Shown here piece after piece: positions 22,795-34,100 of a DNA stretch of 64,000 nucleotides. Below the pieces are notes generated by a model. It was given only the letters and a program-made list of their open reading frames with translations, was not told the origin of the DNA and ran no database searches. The stretch covers positions 682,001 to 746,000 of the forward strand of contig JAACJO010000007.1 of the NCBI GenBank assembly GCA_013368445.1, in the 5' to 3' direction. The translations under genes and the position numbers were made by a program. Position 1 is the stretch's first letter; each line of letters opens with the position of its first letter. This DNA is from Leucocoprinus leucothites. Its lineage: Eukaryota; Basidiomycota; Agaricomycetes; Agaricales; Agaricaceae.

Positions 22795-25211
22795 ATGGAT
22801 ATGATATACCGCCCCCTCCTACCTCCAACTCAATATTGTCCATGCAAATGGACTACCACAGAACTCAAATCGTTACCCCATTCGCACAGCAGCTTGCCCT
22901 TTTACCGTGCCCTATTTGCTCCATACTCACCGTTATGGGTCAATCCAAATCCCCAGACGAAAGATAACTCACCAAGCGTCAAGCCGGAGGAGGCTCCCCA
23001 TGCAGCCGAAATTGACTATCGCGTCGCCTTTGAACGGCAGAAGAGGACAGAAGCCAAGTATTGGGACTCCACGGCTTACTTCGCTTCTCTCTACATCCCG
23101 AAGGGTCGATGGCAATGGACACACCAGGTCGTGTTTGAAAATCGTCCTGAAGAAGTCCAGATAAGCAGTATGTGTATCCAGGTCCCTTATACATTTGGCA
23201 CTCAAAATTACCCTAGACAATCACCAGTACTCCTTGACCGTTAAAACAGCGAAAATATACCAAGAAACTATTACTTATATCAGTAAATTGTGCGTACGCT
23301 TTACCTTGTGTCATAGAAAACCATACTCACCCACTTCTGCTGAAGATGGCCCCGAGAAAACAAATGGGATGGATTCGCTCGTGAGGTGGGCAGTGTTCAC
23401 AAATCCTCTGAGTCTTGGAGTTAAATGTATCTGCGTCTGTCAGGTGGCGCTTCACAAGACACAGCTCCGGGCTATTCATGGCGTTGCAGTTCCAGCTCTG
23501 ATCGGCGTCCACACGAACTTTGACGGGATACAGATGACATACGACGTTCCTCACCATTCCTTCTGGATACAAGCTTCCCCAGATATGCCTGATGTTTTGA
23601 AACGTCGCTGCCTACAAGCTTATGACCAACTACATTGCCAGGGGGTGCTTCATGGGAATGTCGAGTTTGAAAATATCTTGATTGGTGGGGACGGTCGGGT
23701 AAAAATAATTAACTTCGAGCGAAGCCGGTCATCCAAGCCCAAAACAGATGTCAAACTGGAAGCTGCCGATCGCATAGATTTCAAGATGGAGATGCGGGAA
23801 GTACACTACAAACTTGATTATATGGGGGCCAGGCAGAAGGAACGTGTGACTTGGGAGAGCAGGCACAATCTCCAAGAAATCCGATTCCCCGCTGGCAACA
23901 CAAGCCGGATTCATTCTCGCTATCCCTATTCTATATCAAGGGAATCGCCAGCTGATCCCACAAGGTGGTCATTACCTAGACTTTGGAAACCTCGACGATT
24001 CGTTGTCCCCGGACAATCAGCTGAACGGTTCCATCACCACCTGAAGCAGTTCTTGCTTGGCGTTGCTGAGGAGGCAGGGGAAGGTATGAACCCGCCCACA
24101 TTCTTGGGGCCGACATCTCAGAATCCAAAGAAACGCAAGCGAAATGACAGCGATTCAGACAACTCAGAACTCAAAGCACCCAAGCGTGCACGTCATGGTC
24201 CCCTCTTGGAAGAAAAAGGGCGAAAAGTTCGTTTCGAGCAAGAGACAGACTACAGTGATGGAACAACTCGTATTAAGCGCAAATTGGCACCTTCCCCTCC
24301 TCCAGGACAGAGGCGCATAGTCCCCAGAATTCCCCGAGAACTTAGGGAAGCTAGTGAGTGAAAATAGTCTTGACGCCCTTCAAAATTCTTGTTTACCGGT
24401 TCGTGACCCAGATGGCTTGGGTGCAAGTGGCTACGCACCAAATGTCCCACCTGACAATCATTGTCCTCATATACCTCCTACATTTGATCGTCGACGCTTC
24501 CTGTGGTGGGAATCGTCTCGGACCAGTGGCCCTCGACCTCAGGATGCGAGGCCCGTTGGTGAGAATGACAGTGGCGACAGCGACCAACTCTCGGGAAAGA
24601 GAAGACAAGAGAGTGACGACGAAAATCTTCCACGGGCGAAGCGTCTGAGGAGGACGGAAACAATGTTCTCGGAGTCGAATGATTCTGGCACTGAGCCGCC
24701 ATCAACTTCATCTTCTGTGCAAGATACCCCCCTTGTTTCGCCACGCTATTCACTGCGATCTTCTTCCCGGCGGACACAATCCAGTAGTACCAGGCTATCT
24801 CGGTCTTCGGTACACCGGACCAATACACTCGCCAGTCTACCGTCTTCATCAAGGAGACAAACTCAGGCGTTAGCTAAAAATCCCACCTCCCGTTCATTGA
24901 CACCTGCATCGTCCGGCCCAGCCGCCTCTTCTCATGGTTCGACGTCTGCTGCGACTGCAGGGACCCAGGCACACTTTACTGCGAACCAGTTGACATCGGC
25001 TACTGCAATGATCGTCGGCAGCCATACAGGTATTATGCCAACCGAATTTGGGCCAATTCAGGTCATCACCTACGACCAGCTTGCAAGCTATCGGCCAATT
25101 GAATCTCGTTCTGCAGTTGAGACCGTTCGCTTAGTTGCTGAACAATTACCAAAAACACTTATTACAACTGCCAATAGACTTGCTCGTAGTTTCACGTTTG
25201 GGCTATGGTGA
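22795..25211 (+). CDS. Kinase-like protein, probable pseudokinase, with disordered basic C-terminus
   Basis: Five exons: 22795..23167, 23217..23289, 23346..23385, 23444..24353, 24412..25211; 731 aa. The N-lobe shows S-L-T-V-K-T-A-K-I-Y and L-W-P-R-E-N-K-W-D-G-F-A-R-E-V-A-L. The C-lobe shows Q-G-V-L-H-G-N-V-E-F-E-N-I-L, then V-K-I-I-N-F-E-R-S-R. In related mushroom kinases I would expect H-G-D and D-F at these places, so Asn234 and Asn252 replace the catalytic-base and metal-binding Asp. Residues about 300-731 are low complexity with many K-R-K-R-N and R-A-K-R-L-R-R patches and Ser runs, suggesting a nuclear protein. The splicing model joins two otherwise separate frames and keeps frame throughout. 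Function unknown; kinase ancestry is clear from the motif order but the family name is not. Confidence 0.72.
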
Positions 25212-28200
25212 TAATTCTTGTGCCTGCTCAGCCATTAATTGTATTTATATTTTGGCGATCGTGTACCCTGTTGAACTATATACCCCTGTTGCATTTCCGG
25301 GCTTTAATTTGATACTTGAACTTCACTTCTTTGCCATCTGACTGCAAATTTTTATCACCATTGCGTCGTAATTCAGCACCCTCGAGCTCTTTAGTATTTG
25401 ATCGTGATCTTGAGCTCCAGTGGTCCCAGTGCTCGGATCTCAGGTACTGCTGTCCTGAAGAGCGCGTTCCTACCCATGCGGAGTCATGAACCAAGGCCAG
25501 TTGGACTAATTACTGGCTCATGCGGCGGTCCTGAAAGACACCATCGTCTGGTTGCTATCCGCCACGGTTGAACAGGTTCTATTAACCATGGTTTCCCAGC
25601 GTCTGGAGGACTAGAGTGGATTTTCAGGCAAATCAGCGTACTTATTCTGATGGACCAGTTTTCCGAATCAACGGGAGCTGATCAAACATTTAATCGGCTC
25701 GGGGCAGCTCCGAGCTACAAACACAAGCCCTGCAGCACCGTACAGCACTGATAACCCTGTATTAATTGATTACTACTGTTTACTTTAATCTACATCTCAG
25801 ATGCATCTCCTTTCTACGGGTTTACGGCTTGTCTGTGAAGTGGATCCAGGCGATGTAAATCTTCCTTTAGTGATAGGTAATTTCCCCTTATGCCGATCAT
25901 CCTCAGCGGTTCAACTGACCCCATTCCAGCTATCACATTGAGTAATACAACGTGACGATTTTGCGCTCTTGTGCTGAACCGGATCCAACAATATGTGCAT
26001 TGTATTCTCTGGCCTTCTCAGCGGGTACGAATGGCCGTTTGGAGGGACAAACAGGAATAGACTACTTCCACAGATCTTACTGCTGGCATGGTCATGCTGC
26101 TCTGGACTGCGATCAGCTTCTTCATGCGAGACGAGAATGGTTGTCATTCGTCAACGCTTCAACATACGAGACCCTGTTGCCCATTCGCTGCGACAACGAC
26201 GAAGAGAAACTTGCCTATTTCTGTGACAGGTTCTCGTCTCCTGGGAGCCGAATACGCTTCTGCGGATCCATCAAAAAAAGTTTGACTCGAGTGTCCTTGG
26301 CGCCTCAGCACTTTCTTTTGTTTGAGAAAAATAGTCATTATCAACGCACACTTGTGCGAGCTGACGTGGATAATGCACAAGTCTGGCGAGCCCACTTCAA
26401 AAGGCGGCAGATGGCAAGATCAGCTGTCGGAGGAACTTTCAAAGTCTGATATATAGCTTTCACCCTGCAGTGAGGAGACATCTCTGGAGCTACAATCCCT
26501 TCCGGCTCTTTCTCTCCAAGCTTCTGCCGTCAGTGAGCTGACCAACGTGTCCATAAGAAACGTCGAAAACCACAAGGTTCATTCTTGGCGAGTACTCCTT
26601 GTAATTATAGAGTCGGCTGGGAAAGAGCCCGATGGAGGCGATGCAAGACACTCCATCCTTGACATGGTGGCTTTGATTTCCTGGGTTTACCGAATGCGCT
26701 TACGTCACCAACTCTTGCACTTATCACCTTACACCTGTTGTATCGCCCCTAAGCTGCTTTGAGGACTCCAGATACCTATTCTCATCAGTGGGTGATTCAG
26801 GCTGTTTTATAGCGATGGGCGCTTGCATTTCATCTCGGTTGATCTTTTCTAAAATTTCTTTGAGTGGGTTCCAAGCTCCAACCTGATGGGATGGGATTGT
26901 AGGGTTGTTGAGTCGTTGTGTTCCTCTAACACCATGTGATGCTGCAGTGACTGAACTGGCTCGTAATTCAGTTATCGGCCTACTGACTATGGCGTTACGT
27001 TGCAACCATGTTGTCTTTACGGCATCTTTTGCGCCTTGCTGCATGGCTGATCCAAGTCGGGTTCGGCGAGGTGGAATCAAGCGGCCGCCCCTAATCCCAC
27101 GCTCAACAAGTGGAGGCGCGTTTGACTGAATGAGATCGGCCCAAACTCTAACGTTAACTTTGGCAGTGTAACCATCCGGGAATGCAGACTGAGAGGACAA
27201 AGATGTTTGAAATGATTTATATATTGCATAGAGGCTAGTCAAGTGTCAGAACAACGGAGGCATATCGAGAATTAGATAAAAGGATATTTTGTTACAAGCA
27301 AGGTCCCTCGGAGATAAAGGGACGGCGCGATTGTGGTCCGAGCGGACGCACATAGCCAGCCGCTATGTTCTCTGGTGAGGGCTGGATTATAGCTAGGACG
27401 CCAAACGGTGTCCATTTAATTGTATGGAGTGTGCATACTTAGTAGGAGAATTCACGATTTGTTGCCACTGCGGAGCTTTCCTCAGGTTAAAATGCGTTCT
27501 CCCTGAGAAGCTGCCTTATTTGCTGAGAAGCCGCGTCCTCCGGTATGGTCCCGATGCCATGTGGACCGCTCATGCCAAGATAGCACAAGTTCGTTAGCGT
27601 AGTCCACGGATAACATTGCGCTCCAGACCTTGAAGCCCGCAAGGGCAGGAATTGAACAGGAATGACAATCAGACCTAAATAGCTTCCATCGCGTCCCTTG
27701 ATGGGCAAAGTATCTTGGTTTATTCACCTCAGGACTTGCATTTACCAGGCACTACGGAACTTAATCGACCTTTGACTATTCTTATCGCCTGCTGTCCCCG
27801 CAATAGGTTGGGGTGACTGAAGCTGGTGCCAGGTGCATATGGGTCGCTCTAAAAATAGCCGATGACATTTGAAGCCCCATTAGGAGCTGGCAGTCATGGC
27901 AAGATGGTTCGGAGTAAGTAGAGCTTGGATCACTCGCAACTTCTGCCTCTCACTTTATCGTGAGACGCCGCTTCGACATGGTTAACTTCAACTTTCTCAC
28001 CATCTGAAACGGTTGGGATTCCAATCAAAATTCTCCCCAGAAAAGGTACCTGGTTTTTAGCCTAACCCCGTTCAATGGTGGATGGCCGCTTGGATGGATA
28101 TAGACATGTGTCCATTCCCGCAAAAGCGACTTACCTCATTGAATCGTTCACTCATTTAGAATCAATCTGGACCGGTTGGACTGGGAAGCCGAGCTGGGGC

Positions 28201-28314
28201 AAGCTCCATATACCGCGCTTAAGTTGTCACCGCCTTTCGACGCCATTTAAAGTCTCCTCATGGGATTTCCGCGTCTCTTCCCGCTCTCTTCTTCTCTCAT
28301 TACCGCCACTTACT
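25212..28314. other. Gene-poor region with weak coding signals
   Basis: 3.1 kb without a gene I can support, in a window where spacers are normally under 1 kb. Three stretches look partly coding: 25801..26449 (+), 26724..27242 (-) and 27487..27724 (-), but none has a full start-to-stop model or a recognisable domain. No terminal inverted repeats, long terminal repeats, poly-A tails, reverse transcriptase or transposase motifs were seen. The last 200 bp are the promoter of the permease gene. The region may hold decayed genes or a rapidly evolving locus. Confidence 0.5.
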
Positions 28315-30712
28315 ATGGACGAGAAGAAGGACGCCGTCGTCCCAACATACAACCCCAATGGCTCCGATGTCGAGTCGCACGACAAGGATCAGCTCGGTGT
28401 TGGCCCGGGTGAAAGGGGGCTCTCCCGTCAGCTCAAGAACCGGCATATTGCCATGATAAGGTACGCAGGTGATGATTTCACCTACTATGTAGTGCTCATG
28501 CGTTATTCGTAGTATTGGTGGTGTCATTGGAACTGGTCAGTTCTGTCCGCTGGGGCTAGTCGAGGGGAGTTCCTGATCGCATTGAATTTAGGGCTATTCC
28601 TTGGGACAGCTACGTCTTTGCGCAACGGCGGACCTGTTGGTATGTCGTGTTCTAGTAGTAATTCTTCATACCCCTCAACTGGTGGCCGGCACAGGTTTGC
28701 TACTCGGATACATCGTTATGGGCTCAATATGCTATTCTGTGATGGTAAGCAAATATCTTTTCCCTAGTTCAAACTAGGACCTCAAGGCTTTAGTTATCCT
28801 TGGGAGAAATGGTCGCTTTTCTACCTATTCCTGGAGGTCATATCAGGTTGGCTGCGCGCTTTGTTGATCCTGCACTATCTTTTGCGATGGGGTGGAATTA
28901 CTGGTATGATAAATTTCTTCCTGAACCATGTTCTGTGGCTAAGTCATACGCTTAGGTACAACTGGACGATTGTTCTTCCTGCTGAACTGTCAGCCGCCGC
29001 CGTTTTGATTGGCTTCTGGGATAACACCACCAATCCTGCTGCTTGGATCACGATAACACTTGTCGTTTGCGTCGTCATTAACTTCCTTGGGGCAGGTGAG
29101 TACGGTATGACTGACCATTTGACGTCGCTCACAGTCCCCAGGTGCATATGGCGAAGCTGAATTTATATTTGCATCAATAAAAGTGATCTGTATTGTTGGA
29201 CTAATCATTCTTGGTATTGTTCTGGACCTTGGGGGTTAGTGTAAAACGATCCAGGGAAATTTAGCCTCAACTGATGAATCGACATGCTCAGGTGGACCTA
29301 CCCACGACCGTATTGGATTTAGATATTGGAAGAACCCTGGCGCATTCAATCAGTTTAATGGTATTCCTGGAGCTAAGGGGCGGTTCCTGGCCTGGTGGGC
29401 GGTCATGACCCAAGCCGCTTTCTCTTTCATTGGTACCGAGATTGTCGCGGTATGTGAAATATTGTTCTGTTATATTTCAGCCTCGGTTTGGCAAGACTGA
29501 TCACCGACTCCAGATTGCTGCTGGCGAGGCAAAGAATCCCAGGCGCAACATTCCTCGTGCTATCCGACGTGTTTACATTCGTACGTCTCATCTGTTCTCG
29601 ATTTTGCATGTACTGATCGACCCCAATAGGAATTCTCCTGTTCTACATTGGTGGAGTCATTGTCATCGGCTGGCTTGTCCCTTACACTTCAGAGGGCTTG
29701 AACTTGTCCGACGGAACTGCAGCTTCTTCTCCCTTTGTCATTGCCATTGAGAATGCAGGAATCAAGGTTCTTCCCCATGTGAGTAGCCAGGCGTTCCAAA
29801 TGTCTTTTAACAGGCCTGAAGATATTTTTCTGTGGTCTAGATCATTAACGCCTGTTTGTTAACCTCTGCGTGGTCTGCAGCCTCAAGTGATCTCTACACC
29901 AGCTCTCGCGCAATCTGTACGCCAAGTCTTCTACCACCATAAAATTCACTCACCGGTAGCGCAATAGATGGTCTTGCCATGTCAGGAAATGCCCCCAGGA
30001 TTTTCATGAGGACAACAAAAAAGGGATTGCCCTGGGTTGCCGTCACTTTGGGTTGCCTCTTCTCCCTACTGTCCTACATGAGTGTTTCTGGAGGAGCTGG
30101 AAAAGTCTTTGGCTGGTTTGCCAACATGACCTCTGTAGCCGGTCTCATAACGTGGTTCGGTATCAGCCTTACATATATCCGATTCCATGCTGGGATGAAG
30201 GCACAGAATATCGATCGCAGGAAATTGCCATTCTCATCCAGATTACAGCCGTTTGCTGCCTGGTATGCGATGTTCATGACGTTGATCATCTGCATTGTGA
30301 GTTGTTCCCTCTCACGTACTACAGTGTTTTTGACGCTTTTCGTCTTCCCCCTCTAAGACCAGCGGATGGCAAGTCTTCCTTCGTGGCGGATGGGCCACTG
30401 ACATTTTTGTTACAAATTACATTCCCCTCGTCCTCTTCCCAATATTATATATTGGGGCAAGGTACAAGTATAGACAAGGGCCCATCAAGGCTGAAGACAT
30501 GGACTTTGTTTCCAACCTGGCCGAAATTGAAGCCGATTCGTGAGTTTTCTTGAGGCGCTCTTTTCTTGGGGGTTTGTTGATCACCTGGCAATAGCTACGA
30601 CGAACCTCCTCCGAGGAACAAATTTGAAGCCTTCTGGCAATGGCTGGTGCGTGGAGTAAAAGTTTATTTCCATCATTCTTGGTGCTCACTCGCTTCTTCC
30701 CTTTAGATGTAA
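28315..30712 (+). CDS. Amino-acid permease (APC superfamily, YAT type)
   Basis: Fifteen exons: 28315..28460, 28513..28535, 28592..28639, 28695..28744, 28794..28903, 28956..29095, 29142..29234, 29292..29449, 29514..29580, 29630..29778, 29841..29916, 29968..30296, 30358..30539, 30595..30646, 30707..30712; 542 aa, 12 expected helices. It imports amino acids with protons across the plasma membrane. Diagnostic blocks: L-K-N-R-H-I-A-M-I-S-I-G-G-V-I-G-T-G-L-F, S-L-G-E-M-V-A-F-L-P, G-T-E-I-V-A-I-A-A-G-E-A, and S-S-D-L-Y-T-S-S-R-A. The cytosolic N-terminus is acidic and the tail ends E-A-F-W-Q-W-L-M. The last intron leaves a two-codon exon; if unspliced the protein ends 18 residues later instead. Substrate cannot be told from sequence. 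Confidence 0.93.
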
Positions 30713-31118
30713 CTTCTTGCATGGGCTATGACGTCACGAAAAGAACGATACCTGGCAAAAATCGTCTCCGTCTACTCTGTAATCCTCAGCGTTATATTTG
30801 TATTCTTAACATGTACCCCAGTGGTAGCCAACCCTAATCTCATGGTCTTTATCCAACTTTTGTCAATTAAAGTCTGACAATAATGTTAATGAATGTGGGT
30901 ACAAATAAAGTAACCAGAAGGGAACTTCAAAAACGAGACAGCGAGCGGGAATGTAAACGAATGGACATCAAGTACAATGTCAGCAACTTCACACAGATGA
31001 ATTAGAGATAGGTAACCTATGGAGGTTCTAGCCATAACGGAAAGTGGTAATGCGAGAGAGATATCACAAAGGGAACGTGAACATAAACAGGGTCTGATGC
31101 GAGATGTGGTGGGCAGGT
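30713..31118. other. Convergent 3' flank
   Basis: 406 bp between permease (+) and RhoGEF (-) stops; AT-rich, no gene seen. Confidence 0.55.
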
Positions 31119-34100
31119 CTAGGTTTTGGAGGCTGGAATGTGGAGATTGATAGCTAATGAAAAAGAATATAATGAGTATCAATCACAATGAGCCGAGAAG
31201 TGAGTCACCTCACCTCTATACCAATTTAATGCGTCAGAAGGCGAAGGAGCGTCAAAGTATAAAATAGCCTTGTTGTCCACAAGACGTAATGCTAAATGAT
31301 CCCAATCCTCCAATCAGTCTCGAACCGCAGCAAGATGGTGATCAAATACTCACCATTTCCGTGCACTATGCTTGCAGGCTGTGGCAAAGTTTGCATCCGT
31401 AACACAGCCCACAGGTCAACTTGCGAACTAGGATCTTGTCCATCGGAAGGATCGCGACACAAGACCAGCAGATCGTTACAAAGAATACCGATGAGGGGTC
31501 GTGGGGTCAGCTCCGGAGCCAGACAATCAACCTGAACTGTCGTTGCATCTCCTTGTGAGTTGATCGTGTCAAACGAGACAACTGCTTTTCGCACGACCCG
31601 GGTCAGAAGAAGTGGTCCATCCATTATTAGGCGACTGTAAGGCACAAATAAGAACTAGATATCATGTACCAAGTAATGGAAAATGCAGCTTACCGGTGAG
31701 GCTGGACAAGCGGACTTGGGAATTTCCCTCTGATTCTAGCCTGCCATTGTACTAATTTACGCCGGGATTCCGCTTCGCGTTTTCCCTCGTTCATATTGCT
31801 CGCTAGAGATGCTATCTCCGCAAGTGCTCGGTCAAGTGTATCTTCAATGTATTCGTAAATAGGAGGGGTATTTCGCAACAGTTCTTCCAACTGTTGAATA
31901 GATATGAGACGAATGGAATACGTCCAAGTGCTTAGGTGCTCACCAATAGTCGGTAGCGGGGTATCCGCTGAACCGGAAGTAGGAGGTATCCTTCAAGGTT
32001 CAGTTGTGTGTGGCGGGGATTCATACGGCATCGTTTCAGATACGATTTGAGCCTCCTTCGTTGACTGGTTGACAGGTTCGGTAGACCTGTTGATCCTGGG
32101 GAATCGGGAACGACACCAGAGACGACAGACATGCTGAGACTGAGAGTGGCGAGTTGGGCAGTGCTTGATGATGGAGAGCCGACAGCTGAGGGAGGAGCGG
32201 TTGGTGTCTGCTTGTCGGATGTCCAATACTTCACACGTTGAACGGAGTTATCAAAGTTGCTACCAAACAGTCAATAAATGTGAGATGGTCTATCAGCCCG
32301 AAGAACTCACTTGATGTAACTCGAGTACATCTTCATGAATGCAGCATGCTTCAAGAAGATATCCCCAACTGCCTTGGCCACATTCATCGACAGCTGGCCA
32401 TCAGCATCCGCTTGCTGAAGTTCTTCCGGAGACTTCATCATTGGCGTACATGCTCTTTCTAGTGCAGGCAAGAAGCTCTCATTGTGGAACGAAAACAATG
32501 CTTCAAGACCACCGAATACGATTTTGCGTTCGCTTACAGGCACAATTGTCTCTTTGCCCGAACCAACGCCGCTGAGGATATTGACGGGCATGGACCCCGG
32601 CTTGATGTAAATGTCCACAAGTTCCTGGAGACCTTTGACATATGTGCGCTCAGTCCTGATAGCAGCTCATGAGACACGTTTCACGGGAGAAAATGGAAGA
32701 AGCTTACAAGAGAATCTCCTTAATAACCATCGCGCGCTTGTTCTTGTCATCTTTATACTTGCGCTCTTCTGAGGAACCATTACTGTCTGTAGTCGCAACG
32801 CTCATCGTCTGCGAAGATGTTCCACTCCGCAGGCCCGCGATAGTCTCAACAGGACGAAGCTGACTCGGCCCATCCATCGTTGAAGGTGCAATAGTCGTTC
32901 CAGAAAGCGCGATTGAGACTTCTCGAAGATTGTCAGCTACAGAGGTCGTCGGTCTCCTCGCGCGTCCCGTCGTCTCCTCCGAAGCTTGTCCATACATACT
33001 CAAAGGGCTCAACTGCTGTTGCGATAGGCTTAGATCATTCATATCCTTGAGATAAGCCATAACGGAACGCAGAGCTCTCATATATGCTTCTCGCGCACGC
33101 TCTTCCTCCTTGCGTTGATATTGCTCTGGGTCGATAGTAGGGCTTGGCGTGGACACACGTGCTTCAGCCGCCGCTATAGCATCTTCAGAAGCATCGCCCG
33201 TCGCCGTGACACCTGGCATAAACTTCGAGTTGTCGGGGATAGGGATATTGAGCCCACCAGGTGCGGGTGCGTCAATCGGCAAGAAGCTCCGGCGTTTGCC
33301 AGCTCGACTGGTTTGGGCTGGAGTTGCAGGGGGTACGAGGAGGGATGTGGAGGCAGTGGTGGAGGAAGCAAGCGTATTGGTCGAGACTAAAGTATTAGTT
33401 GATGCGATAGAGGGTGTGCTTCTGAGTAAATCAGCTGACGGTTGTCGTTGTAACAGCGGTGGCGTCTTGTGCATTTGTGGTGGTGTTGACGGTGGCACAA
33501 TGGCATCCAAAGATCCGGACGTTGAGAAGCGCACATCCAGTTGAGGCGTTCGGCTGAAACGTTCGGGTGCAGGACTCACACCGGCAGATGTGCTAGGCCG
33601 GATATTGTGTCGAGGATTCGGCGGAAGGGGCGGGACAGGTTCAACCTTGATTTTTCCCATCGACATCTTCTTGAGGAATCCCCAACGGCTATTCTTTTCC
33701 TTGCCATCTCTCGAAGGTCTTGATCGATGTGAACCCTTGCCACTAGGAACCTCGTGATTCGGTAAGCTCGGAACTGGGGGTGGCTGAGAGGAACTTGTCG
33801 AGGATGATGCAAAGGACGTCCGAGAATATGCACCAGAAGTATCAACTGCTGGCTCGCTGGGGTTTTCCCACAATGATTTACTCAAATGAGGTCGCATAGC
33901 ATTTGTGCTGGACCGTGGAGTAGGGCTGCTGAGGGATGAGGCGGGGCCAAGACTTCCATAACGCTTGGAATTTGGCGGTAGAGCGGGTGGTGGAGAGTTG
34001 TTCGTCGCCGCAAGGTTAGAAGTCGTGAATGAAGCCTTGGCGGACATTGGAGGTAGCATAGCTTCCTCATTGAGAGCCGTGGTTGACTTTCCTCTCCGCA

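Noticed and set aside
30647..30709. Permease C-terminus read through the last intron
   Set aside because: It gives an atypical tail (L-V-R-G-V-K-V-Y-F-H-H-S), while splicing at a good GTGCGT donor gives the short W-L-M end.
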